Shown: one piece after another, positions 1 through 8,467 of the stretch
Layout of the letters: each line of letters starts with the position of its first letter
Position numbering within the stretch: position 1 is the stretch's first letter
DNA from: DASWNP01 sp036399175
Lineage (GTDB): Bacteria > Acidobacteriota > Blastocatellia > Pyrinomonadales > Pyrinomonadaceae
Length of the DNA stretch: 64,000 nt
Assembly (NCBI GenBank): GCA_036399175.1
Contig: DASWNP010000015.1
Span: 67,824 to 131,823, forward strand
Direction of reading: 5' to 3'
Position numbers and translations under genes: made by a program
Notes under the pieces: model-generated
What the model saw: only the letters and a program-made list of their open reading frames with translations
Database searches by the model: none
Told to the model about the DNA's origin: nothing

Positions 1-1139
1 CGCCCGAAGCTGAAGAGATTGACGAGGACGCCGGTCACGTTGTCGTTCGGCGTGCGCGTCACCTGCCGCAGGTTCGTCATGTCCGTGCCGTTGTAATTGG
101 CGACGAAGACTTCGGCGTTGCCCTGGTCGGCGGTCGCTTCTGTTGGAGCGACGGCGAAGTTGGCGCTCGAAGCGAAGGCGATTGTCGAGCCGTCGGCGGA
201 GAGCGAGGGGTTGGCGTTGTAGACGAGATTGATGGCGCTGCCCGTCGGGTTGGCCGTGTTCGTCAACTGCGAGAAGGAGCCGGAGTTGCGATTGAAGACG
301 AAGACTTCAGGGTTGGCGTCGGCGTTGGAGCGACTGTTGACGTTGGCGATGTTGCGCGAAGAGATGAAGGCGATGATGCTCGCGTCGTCGTTGACCGAGG
401 GGAAACGATTGTCGTCGGCGACGAAGGGCGGCAGGTTGGTCGTGCCCGCAGTTGGCAGGGCGCTGGCGGGCGTCGCGGTGATGCGCGTGAGCGTGCCGCC
501 CGCGAGATTCGTGAAGGGCGCTTCCGCGCCGCTCGAAAGATTTACGTCCGGCACGTCGGGGATGCGATAGAGGAAAAGCTCCTGATTGCCGTCGGCTTTG
601 AGCTGGTCTCTGAAACTTGTGCCGTCGAAATCCTTCGGGGTGGCCGCCGCGTTGCCGTCAACGTAGGCATTGGAAGAGAAGACAATCCACTTGCCGTCGT
701 AGCTGATGACGGGGCGGTTGTTGCTGACCTCGACGGCGATGTTGCTGAAATCGGTGGCCGACGAAGGGTTGATGGCCGGGCGCGTAGGGTCTACGACGGC
801 GTGGCGCGTGCTGGTTATCTGGAAGATGCGGCGCTGCGCGTAGTCGTAGATGAAGATTTCGCGGTTGCCGTCCGCGTTGTTGCGCCCCGAGGTCGGGTTG
901 AGCGGGTCGGAGGGAGCGAGGTTGCCGGTCGAATCGACGACGACGAAACGCCCGTTGCCGCTGATGCCGTAGGCGAAAGAGTTGGCGGCGCTGGCGGTAA
1001 TCTGCGCGATGAAGGGGTCGGGGGTCGGCCCCGGCGTCTGCGCGCTGGCCGAGATGATTGCGCCGAGCATAAAAAGGAGCGACAGCGCGAAACGATGAGC
1101 CGCGCGCCGGGCGCTCGACAAACGAAAAGCTTGCTTCAC
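1..1139 (-). CDS. secreted PD40/TolB-like beta-propeller protein (3' end outside window)
   Basis: The reading frame runs leftwards from a GTG at 1139 to the window edge without a stop (379 codons seen), so the C-terminus is missing. The GTG is preceded by GGAGG about nine bases upstream. Residues 1-34 form a signal peptide with a basic start, a hydrophobic core (FALSLLFMLGAII) and a likely cleavage at ASAQ. The mature part has repeated PD40-type strands, such as PVISYDGKWIVFSS, RFPSVNDDASIIAFIS and NPSLSADGSTIAFAS, alternating with EIFIYDY, EVFVFNR and EVFVANY. This is the pattern of TolB-like propellers, which usually act as periplasmic or extracellular scaffolds. No catalytic motif is visible and the ligand is unknown. 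It lies downstream of the metalloprotease gene, separated by a heptamer palindrome. Confidence 0.85.
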   Translation of the reverse strand, partial: MKQAFRLSSARRAAHRFALSLLFMLGAIISASAQTPGPTPDPFIAQITASAANSFAYGISGNGRFVVVDSTGNLAPSDPLNPTSGRNNADGNREIFIYDYAQRRIFQITSTRHAVVDPTRPAINPSSATDFSNIAVEVSNNRPVISYDGKWIVFSSNAYVDGNAAATPKDFDGTSFRDQLKADGNQELFLYRIPDVPDVNLSSGAEAPFTNLAGGTLTRITATPASALPTAGTTNLPPFVADDNRFPSVNDDASIIAFISSRNIANVNSRSNADANPEVFVFNRNSGSFSQLTNTANPTGSAINLVYNANPSLSADGSTIAFASSANFAVAPTEATADQGNAEVFVANYNGTDMTNLRQVTRTPNDNVTGVLVNLFSFG

Positions 1140-1296
1140 AAAAAACACCCTCCGAAGCGAAACATGAAGACCGACATTAAACTAGGATGCCCAGGGAGAC
1201 TTCAGGCGGCACGAGCGCGCACGAAAGACTCGCACGCGCTTTTGGAGTCAAGAAGAGGCATTTTAAGCGGAAGCCTCGCGCGAGCGCAAGGCACGA

Positions 1297-1392
1297 GCAA
1301 GTAGGAAGTAGGAAGGCGGAAGGATGAAAGCCTCTCAAGCGCGCTTGAGAGATTTTCTTATTCATCCTTCCGCCTTCATCCTTCCTACTTGC
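1297..1392. repeat. intergenic heptamer palindrome, AAGTAGG/AAGGCGG/AAGGATG type
   Basis: The left arm (1297-1328) is a run of seven-base units AAGTAGG, AAGTAGG, AAGGCGG, AAGGATG. The right arm (1361-1392) is its reverse complement apart from about three bases. The centre holds a perfect 20-base palindrome, CTCTCAAGCGCGCTTGAGAG (1332-1351). It begins five bases after the stop of the metalloprotease gene and could act as its terminator. It shares its core with the element at 18084, in the opposite orientation. Confidence 0.85.
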
Positions 1393-1397
1393 TTTTC

Positions 1398-3812
1398 TTA
1401 CTCCGGCCCGAAGCGGCGGATGTATTCGCCGGAGGTGATGAAGCCTTTGACCATCTCGGCGGTGACGTAGTTGCCGCCGAACTGGTTGAGCTTGCCGAGC
1501 CAGAACTGGTAGCCGGAATCGTCCGAGTCGGGCGAGGCATTCGGGTCGCGCCTGAGATAGCCGTGATACTGCAAGAGCACGAAGGCCGGGTTAATCTCCG
1601 AGGCATTGACCGAAGCGGATTCTGCCACCTTCCTGAGCGCGGCGGCGCGTCCGGCCGCCCCGCCTGAGCCGTAAGCGGCGATAGCCGCCTGACGCTCGGA
1701 GGCCGTCGGCGTCACGCCCGCCGAAGCGAAGAGCGCATCGACGTAAGCGTCGGCAGTCGTCTGCGGGAAGCGGGCGTTGAAGTCGGCGCTACTGGCGACC
1801 TGCGTGGCGTAAGCCTGCTTGTTCGCTTCGAGGTTGGCTTCCGCGCCGGGCTGGCCGATGACGACGCCTTCGCCAATCTGTCGCTGGTCGCGGACAAGCT
1901 CGCGGTAGCCCATGCGGTTCGATTGGTTGGAGCGCCGACCGAAGGCCGCGCGCTGGATGCGGATGGCGAAGTAGCCTGTCTCCTGATATTCGATGGAGAC
2001 GAAGAAGGCCGCCGAGACGTTGATGCGCCTGACTTCTCGACATGCCTGAGTGGTGCATTCGTCAATCTGGTTTCTCCAGAAGGAGAGACCACCGGCATCG
2101 GCCTCACGGTTGAAGAAGTCGATGTAGTGCTGGCGGACGAAGAAGTCGGAACTGAAGGTCGGGTCTTTGACCGGGTTCGCGCCGTTCACGCCGTCGTTGT
2201 CTGTGATGGTCAGCGTCGCAAGGAAAGGCAGGCCAGTAGCTCCCCCCGCTTCATTCTGAGTGAGCATCAGGACGACTGTTTCGGTAGCCGCCTCAGAAGT
2301 GGAGTCAGTGAAAGGCTTTGTGTTGACGCCGTATCTATCGTCGGTGATGAAAACTGTGAAACTCTTGGTTGTTTCGCCCGCAGCGAAGCGCAGGACGCCG
2401 AGCGCGGTCGTGTAGTCGGCGCGGTCGTTAGCCGTTCCGTCGAGCGTCTGGTAGAACACGGTGGATGCACCCTGACCGCTCGGTCGGCTAACAGTAATCT
2501 GGATGGTTCTATCGCCTTCGTTTACTCTATAGTCGCTCTGGCTGAACTGAGCGAGCGTCTGCGTGGCTTCGAGGCAGTTGTTCTGCGAATTGACGGCGAA
2601 GTTGATGTAAGACTCAATCTGGTCTCTCGAATACTGGCAGAAGGTCGCTACAGTATTCGTCTGGGAGATGCCTGACATGATGGTTAATGCACATTCGGCG
2701 CGGCCATCAGTTTCGGGGTGTGTTGCGCTGAAATTATGCCCAATCTCGTGCGCTGTAACAGTATATTTCTGAGGTGCTGCCGTTTGTCTCTCCGAGATGC
2801 CGACCGAATATTCTAAGCTTCTGCAAACGACTCCGCGCTGCGGGTCTTGGATGGTGTAGGCGAGCCCCGCCTGAGTGAAGTCTAAATCCCTGCCCGTCCA
2901 CATGTGTACGAGGTCGCGTGTCGCGTTGGTCGGAGGGTTGTCTCTCCACTGCGCTCTAACCTCATCGAGTAAGCCGCTTAGGCTGCCCGCAGTGTATGGG
3001 TCGTTGGGAGTTGTGAAGACGCGCTGGAAGACAACCTCAAAGGTCAGGCCGATTTCGTTTTCGTAAATCGCATCGACCTGATTCATGATGCTCAGAATCT
3101 CATTCTTCGCGGCCTGTTCGCTGTTGCTGAACGCCTGGTAGTATTCAAAGTCGGCGTCGGTAGCAATCTGAACAATTCGTTTTGGCGAAACCGCGTTGGC
3201 CTGAACAGCACTTCCGACCGAAGAACTGACGCGCGAGACCTCCGCATTGACTTTTCCAGCCATCGTCGGCACGGCGCATTCAAGCGTTGCCCCGTGAATG
3301 ATGTCTGTTTCCTTGTATAAAAGAAAATCCTGCTTCCCGGCGGCGTCGGAATATCTCGACGCGGGCTCGACGAAGTATTTGTGGTCGCGGGTGATTATCA
3401 TGCCTTCGACGACGCCTTCGTCGATGGTGAGGCGCGCCTGTGCGCCTTCGATGCCGACGAGCGTGCCTTTGTAGGTGCGAACTTCGTCGCGCCCGAGTTC
3501 GCGCACCGCGCCGCCTTCGCCGACGGCGACGGCGCGATAGTTGGCGGCTCTCATGTCGTGCGGCGCGAGCACGATGTCGAAGACGCCTTCGGAGGTCTCA
3601 AGCCGGAGGCGCGAGGTCTGTCGCACCTGTCGAAGGACGCTCGGCGCGTCGAGTTCCAGCACGTCGTAGCGGCTGAGGCTGCGGCTTATCTGCGGGTCGG
3701 AGTCGAGCTTGCGCTGGCTCGACGCCGACGGCGAGAAATAGAGCGAGGCCGCGAGCAGCCCGACGAGGCACAGGACGGCGAAGACGTAGCGGGCGTAGTC
3801 GTAACTTTTCAT
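1398..3812 (-). CDS. secreted reprolysin-like zinc metalloprotease with Calx-beta and C-terminal DUF4214-like module
   Basis: The start is set at the ATG at 3812, which has AGAGG upstream and opens directly into a signal peptide (MKSYDYARYVFAVLCLVGLL, cleavage near residue 32). A longer frame to 4007 adds 65 low-quality residues. Residues 210-400 form the catalytic domain. The zinc site HEIGHNFSATH is at 355-365 (HExxHxxxxxH) and a downstream IMSG looks like the Met-turn, as in reprolysin (M12B)-like metzincins. A propeptide-like region precedes it (about 40-200). A Calx-beta domain follows (about 415-510), then the C-terminal module shared with three other proteins in this window (about 530-804), ending SGEYIRRFG. 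It is predicted to be exported and to degrade proteins outside the cell or at the surface. Substrate unknown. Confidence 0.88.
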   Translation of the reverse strand: MKSYDYARYVFAVLCLVGLLAASLYFSPSASSQRKLDSDPQISRSLSRYDVLELDAPSVLRQVRQTSRLRLETSEGVFDIVLAPHDMRAANYRAVAVGEGGAVRELGRDEVRTYKGTLVGIEGAQARLTIDEGVVEGMIITRDHKYFVEPASRYSDAAGKQDFLLYKETDIIHGATLECAVPTMAGKVNAEVSRVSSSVGSAVQANAVSPKRIVQIATDADFEYYQAFSNSEQAAKNEILSIMNQVDAIYENEIGLTFEVVFQRVFTTPNDPYTAGSLSGLLDEVRAQWRDNPPTNATRDLVHMWTGRDLDFTQAGLAYTIQDPQRGVVCRSLEYSVGISERQTAAPQKYTVTAHEIGHNFSATHPETDGRAECALTIMSGISQTNTVATFCQYSRDQIESYINFAVNSQNNCLEATQTLAQFSQSDYRVNEGDRTIQITVSRPSGQGASTVFYQTLDGTANDRADYTTALGVLRFAAGETTKSFTVFITDDRYGVNTKPFTDSTSEAATETVVLMLTQNEAGGATGLPFLATLTITDNDGVNGANPVKDPTFSSDFFVRQHYIDFFNREADAGGLSFWRNQIDECTTQACREVRRINVSAAFFVSIEYQETGYFAIRIQRAAFGRRSNQSNRMGYRELVRDQRQIGEGVVIGQPGAEANLEANKQAYATQVASSADFNARFPQTTADAYVDALFASAGVTPTASERQAAIAAYGSGGAAGRAAALRKVAESASVNASEINPAFVLLQYHGYLRRDPNASPDSDDSGYQFWLGKLNQFGGNYVTAEMVKGFITSGEYIRRFGPE

Positions 3813-4023
3813 TGCATACCTCTTGATAATTGAAAGGTTAATTCTGCTTAAAAATTTTCGGGGAGGGCGCGACGTTTGGCTGCCACAGCTTGCCGGGGAG
3901 CCATAGCTCGGTGAGGTTTTCCGGCGGCGGATTCCGGAAGGCGGGCTTGCCGCCTCCCGATTTGTGCGACCGAAAATAACATACATGATGCCCGCGACAT
4001 AATGCAACGAGCCGGGGCTTCAG

Positions 4024-7000
4024 CTAGCGTCCGAAGCGCTCCTGATACTCGCCGGAGGTGATGAATGCCTTGACCATCTCCGAAGTTATCGGGTTGCCGC
4101 CGAAGCTGTTGAGCTTGCCCAGCCAGAAGTTGTAGCCGCTGTAGTCGAGCCCCGGCTGCGGGGGGTCGTTCGGGTTTCGACGCAAGTATCCGAAGTACTG
4201 CATCAGGACGAAGGCTCTCGAATAGTGAGCCCGCGTGAAGGCGGGGTTTTCGGCTACCTGGCGGAGCGCCTGCGCGCGTGTGATTTGCCCTGCGCCGAGG
4301 CGTGCGACGAGCTCCTGCCGCTCGGCGGGCGTGAGGGAGTTTCCGGTGTTGGCGTCGAGCGCATCGACGTAGGCGGCAGCCGACATCGAGAAGGGATACT
4401 GCGCGAGGAAGGCGGGGCGCAGGACGAAGCGGTCGGCGTAAGCCTGCTTGTTGGCTTCGAGAAGCGCGGTCGCGCCGGGCTGGCCGATGACGACGCCGCG
4501 CCCAATCTCCTGCGTGTCGGCGAGGAAGCTTCTCAAGGGCAGCCGCTCAGCCGTGTTGTGTGCCGACTGGTAGAAGCGATAGACGAGATAGCCCGTCTCC
4601 TGAAACTCAATCGAGACGAAGAAGGCCGCCGAGACGTTGATGCGCCGAATCTCCCTGCACTCCTGAGTGGTGCATTCGTCAATCTGGTTTTTCCAGAAGG
4701 CGAGGCCACCGGCGTCGGGCTCGCGGTTGAAGAAGTCGCGGTAATGTTGTTGGACGAAGAAGGTGGAATCGAAATTTGAATCCCAACGGACGGGGCTCGC
4801 GCCGTCCGCCGCGTCGTTGTCGGCGATGTTAACGACCGCGCCGGAGATTGAGCCGAGGATTGCGCCCTGCGGATTGGAGAGCGTGAGCGCGAAGGTCTCG
4901 GGGGTCTCTTTGAAGAGGTCGTCGGTAATGAAGAGGTTGAGCGTCTTGATAGTCTCGCCCGCGTTAAAGCCGACGGTGCCGATGGCGGCCAGGTAGTCGG
5001 AGCGGTCGGAGGCCGACTGGTTGACCGTCTCGTAGGAGACGCTGAAGGCGCTCGATGCGTCGCCCGTACGCGTGAGCGTTAACTGAACGCTGCCGCCGCC
5101 TTCGCCGACGCTGTAAGTAGCGCTGCTGAACTGAACGGAGGGCGCGCTCGCCTGTGTGCCCTGCGTGACGTTGAAGGTCTGCCCGGCGACGGTGAGCGTG
5201 CCGGTGCGCGCGGCGTTCGTGCCGTTGGCGGCGACGTTGAAGTAGAGCGTGGCGTTGCCGCTTCCCGAAGGAGCGGAGAGAATCGTTATCCAATCGACGC
5301 TGCTCGCCGCCGTCCAGTTGCAGCCCTGCGTGGCCGTCAGGTTGAGGCTGCCGATGCCGCCGTTGTAGACGAAGGACTGGCTGGCGGGCGCGAGGGCGAA
5401 GTTGCAGACGAAATCGCGGTTCAGCTCGTATGCGCCGCGCCCGTAGGTGGAGAGCTGGATGCGACCGTCGGGGCGAGCCGAGAAGCCTGTGACGACCGCC
5501 GGAGGCATCCCCTGATTGAACGTCTCCCAGCTTGCGCCGCCGTTGGTGGAGCGAAAGACGCCGATGTCCGTGCCCGCGTAGAAGGTCGAAGCGTTGAGCG
5601 GGTCGATGAGAAAGGCGCTGGTCGGAATGTTCGGGAGATTGTTGCTGATGTCCGTCCAGGATGCGCCTAGGTTCGTGGTCTTGAAGACGTGGCCTGAGCC
5701 GTAGCCGGAGACGGTCAGGTAAGCGGTGCTCGGACTTGCGGGGTCAACCGTGATGCTCTCGATGAAGCGGTCGGGCAGACCCGCAGTGATGTCCGTCCAG
5801 CTCGCGCCGCCGTCGCTTGAGACCATCGCGCGGCCTCTGGCCGAGCCCGTGTAGATGACGTTCGTGTTCGAGCGCGCGACGCCGATGGCGGTCAAAACGT
5901 CTGCCGGGATGCTCGGCGTGACGTTCGTATTGGCAGGCCCTTTCGTCAAATCGGCGACGCCTGCGGGCGGCGTCCAGGTGTTTCCCAAATCAGTGCTGAC
6001 GAAGAGCCGCCACGTCCCGAAGTAGAGCTTCTGATCGACGCCGTTGCCGTTGAAGGGCGGATAGAAGGCGATGCGCGGCGACTGTGTGGCGGTAGAGGTC
6101 TCGCCGAAGATGCTGTTTGAGCCGATGGTTTTCTGAAAGGTGTCGCCGTTATTCGTGTAGCGCGAGATGGAGCCGTAGACGTAGGTGGTGAAGACCATCT
6201 GCGGGTCGAGCGGATTGACGACGACGCGCCCGCCGTCGCCTCCGGCGAACTCCGCCCACTGACTCGTGCCCGCGCCGCGACGCTGCGTGCCGTTGTCCTG
6301 CGTGCCGCCGTAGGAGATGTTCGGGTCGGTCGTGTGCTGAGTGATGCCGATGAACTGCGTGAGCGAGAGCGTCGAGTTGAGCGACTGGAAGGTCGCGCCT
6401 GCGTCTGCGGATTTGTAGAGGCCGCCGTCGTTGCCGAGATAGATGAGGTTCGAGTTGCCGGGCGCGAAGGCGAACGATTGCTGGTCTGGATGAGCTTTCG
6501 AGCCGCCGGGATTCTGCGGGTCGTTGACGGGACGATAGGCGAAGCCGCCGTTGAGCGGAACGAAGTTCTTCGTCATGTTCGTCCAGTTTGAGCCGCCGTC
6601 GGTCGATTTGTAAACGTCTCGCGCGCCGATGTAGAGGATGTCGGGGTTCGAGGGGTCGGCGTGAATGTATGTGTTGTAGCCGAACTGGCCGGGGTCGATG
6701 CCGACGGCGTTTCGGTTCGTCCACGTCTGGCCGCCGTCGTCGCTCACTTTGACGCGGACGGTGTTTGTGCCGGCAGAAGCGTTGCCGATGTAGACGTAGA
6801 GCCTTTGAGGCGCGGCGGGCGTGACGGCGAGGCGCACGTCGCGCGCCGAAGGCAGGTCGGCGGAGATGAAAGGCGTGGTGTAAATCTTCGCCCAGTTCTC
6901 GCCGCCGTCGGTCGATTTGTAGACGCCGGGCGGGTGCTCGGAATTTGTCGGGTCAACGCGGCGCGTGCCGAGGTAGAGCGTCTGCGCGTTTGTCGGATGA

Positions 7001-7992
7001 ATCACCAAATCGCGGACGAGGCCGCCGAGTGTCCTGTGCCAACTGACGCCGCCGTCGGTCGAGATGAAGAAGCCGCTTGAGTTGGCGATGTTGGTGGTGT
7101 AGAGGGCGTTGTTGTAGTTGCCGGTGTACTGCGCGAGATAGACGCGGTTCGGATTGGTCGGGTCAACCTTGATTTCGGCGACCGTGCCGGGCGCGGGCAG
7201 AGTCGAGTTGCTGACGCGCGTCCAAGTCGCGCCCGCATCCGTCGAGCGCAGAACACCCGTGCCGAGATAGGCGTTGTCGATGTCGCCCATCCCTGCGTAG
7301 ACGATTGAGGGGTTGCTCGGCGCGAAGGCGATTGAGCCGACGGCCAAATCGACCTGCGCGTCGCTGACGGGCGCGAAGCTTGCGCCGCCGTCGGTCGAGC
7401 GCCAGATGCCGCCCGTCGATGCGCCGACGAGGATGAGCTGCGGGTTGGCGGGCGAGACGGCGACGGAGTTGATGCGGCCACTGAGCAGACCCCAGTTTTC
7501 AAGATAGACTGAAGAGGTGGACTGCGGGCCGATGGGTATCCACATCGGCTGCACGTCGCGCGCGCGAAGCCCGCCCTTGTCGCCGATGGGGCGCGACTCC
7601 CACGCGAGCCGCCGCGCGCCCGCCGGAATCTCGCCGAACGGATAAGCCCTCTTGTAGTAGAACCACTTCTGCCGCCCCTCCACATCTTCGCCACCGCCGG
7701 AGGCTCCGGCCTCTTCCTCCTGCCTCGGCTCGACGTGCTGCGGCGGCTGCGCGCCGCGCGCCGTCGTCTTCTGTCGAAGCTTCGTCGGCGCGCCTCTTCT
7801 CTTCTGCGCGCTCGAAGAAGCTCGCCTGCCCTGCGACACTTTGCGCGCAGCCGACGCGCTCGACGAGTCGAAGGCAAGGAAGAGGATTGAGACAAACAGC
7901 AAACAGACCGAGAGCAGTGCCAGTCGAAAGCTTCGTGCGCGTCGGCGCGCGGAGAGAGAAAGGGGCGTAGGAGGGAAGTTTGAATCTTTCAT
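4024..7992 (-). CDS. secreted Asp-box (BNR/VPS10-like) propeller protein with BACON, Calx-beta and DUF4214-like module
   Basis: About eleven Asp-box motifs of the form S-T-D-G-G-x-x-W (WRSTDGGASF, YKSTDGGENW, FRSTNGGASW and others) spread over roughly residues 150-840. They indicate one or two large beta-propellers of the sialidase/VPS10 sort. A BACON-like domain follows (residues about 870-960, with GCNWTAASSVDWI), then a Calx-beta domain and the shared C-terminal module. The ATG at 7992 opens a basic, then hydrophobic, signal sequence. A TTG at 8040 is an alternative start. No sialidase Arg triad or other catalytic residue could be assigned, so a binding or xyloglucanase-like role is equally possible. 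The last 190 bases are almost identical to the end of the subtilisin gene at 8468. Confidence 0.85.
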   Translation of the reverse strand: MKDSNFPPTPLSLSARRRARSFRLALLSVCLLFVSILFLAFDSSSASAARKVSQGRRASSSAQKRRGAPTKLRQKTTARGAQPPQHVEPRQEEEAGASGGGEDVEGRQKWFYYKRAYPFGEIPAGARRLAWESRPIGDKGGLRARDVQPMWIPIGPQSTSSVYLENWGLLSGRINSVAVSPANPQLILVGASTGGIWRSTDGGASFAPVSDAQVDLAVGSIAFAPSNPSIVYAGMGDIDNAYLGTGVLRSTDAGATWTRVSNSTLPAPGTVAEIKVDPTNPNRVYLAQYTGNYNNALYTTNIANSSGFFISTDGGVSWHRTLGGLVRDLVIHPTNAQTLYLGTRRVDPTNSEHPPGVYKSTDGGENWAKIYTTPFISADLPSARDVRLAVTPAAPQRLYVYIGNASAGTNTVRVKVSDDGGQTWTNRNAVGIDPGQFGYNTYIHADPSNPDILYIGARDVYKSTDGGSNWTNMTKNFVPLNGGFAYRPVNDPQNPGGSKAHPDQQSFAFAPGNSNLIYLGNDGGLYKSADAGATFQSLNSTLSLTQFIGITQHTTDPNISYGGTQDNGTQRRGAGTSQWAEFAGGDGGRVVVNPLDPQMVFTTYVYGSISRYTNNGDTFQKTIGSNSIFGETSTATQSPRIAFYPPFNGNGVDQKLYFGTWRLFVSTDLGNTWTPPAGVADLTKGPANTNVTPSIPADVLTAIGVARSNTNVIYTGSARGRAMVSSDGGASWTDITAGLPDRFIESITVDPASPSTAYLTVSGYGSGHVFKTTNLGASWTDISNNLPNIPTSAFLIDPLNASTFYAGTDIGVFRSTNGGASWETFNQGMPPAVVTGFSARPDGRIQLSTYGRGAYELNRDFVCNFALAPASQSFVYNGGIGSLNLTATQGCNWTAASSVDWITILSAPSGSGNATLYFNVAANGTNAARTGTLTVAGQTFNVTQGTQASAPSVQFSSATYSVGEGGGSVQLTLTRTGDASSAFSVSYETVNQSASDRSDYLAAIGTVGFNAGETIKTLNLFITDDLFKETPETFALTLSNPQGAILGSISGAVVNIADNDAADGASPVRWDSNFDSTFFVQQHYRDFFNREPDAGGLAFWKNQIDECTTQECREIRRINVSAAFFVSIEFQETGYLVYRFYQSAHNTAERLPLRSFLADTQEIGRGVVIGQPGATALLEANKQAYADRFVLRPAFLAQYPFSMSAAAYVDALDANTGNSLTPAERQELVARLGAGQITRAQALRQVAENPAFTRAHYSRAFVLMQYFGYLRRNPNDPPQPGLDYSGYNFWLGKLNSFGGNPITSEMVKAFITSGEYQERFGR

Positions 7993-8467
7993 GGAGAGCC
8001 TACTTGCCGGGGATAGAGCCGCCGACTGATTCGCAAGCAATAGATGAGCGCCTCGGAAGAGGGCTTCGGCTTTAAGCGACGCGCCCGCGTGAGAGATTGG
8101 AGAATCTCTACTACGACGAAGGCTGGCGCTCTTTGCGGTCGCCTTGCTGTCGCCCTTCCCTGTTTGAAGAATGGACGAAGCGAGGCTTTCTTGAAGTAAG
8201 GAGAGAGCGTTTGAGAGACGACAATCGAAAAGTCGTCCCCGGTTCGGCTTGGGTTGATGTTTGCGGCGACGCTCGAAGGGGTTTTACTGCTACGGCTGCT
8301 GCGCGCCGCGACGATTGCCGGGAGCAACTCGTCCCGTCCAACTGCAACTCTAGGTGCGAAATACGATTGCTGTCAAGAACGACTGCGCCCGCTCGGGGTC
8401 GTATCTATTCTCGACAGCAATCGTGAGTTTCAAAGTGTCGGGCTCGGCGTGCGCGCACGTTTCTGTA
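7993..8467. other. gene-free stretch between subtilisin and Asp-box genes
   Basis: No credible coding region is visible. It should hold the terminator of the subtilisin gene (an inverted repeat at 8363-8424) and the promoter of the Asp-box gene. I could not place a convincing -35/-10 pair. Confidence 0.5.
8363..8424. terminator. hairpin downstream of the subtilisin gene
   Basis: Twelve-base perfect arms, ACGATTGCTGTC (8363-8374) and GACAGCAATCGT (8413-8424), enclose a partly paired interior. It lies 44-105 bases beyond the subtilisin stop. There is no clear T-run, so a factor-independent role is uncertain. Confidence 0.45.

Noticed and set aside
3813..4007. N-terminal extension of the metalloprotease to 4007
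   Set aside because: The 65 extra residues are Arg/Ser/Pro-rich and precede a good signal peptide with its own ribosome site at 3812.
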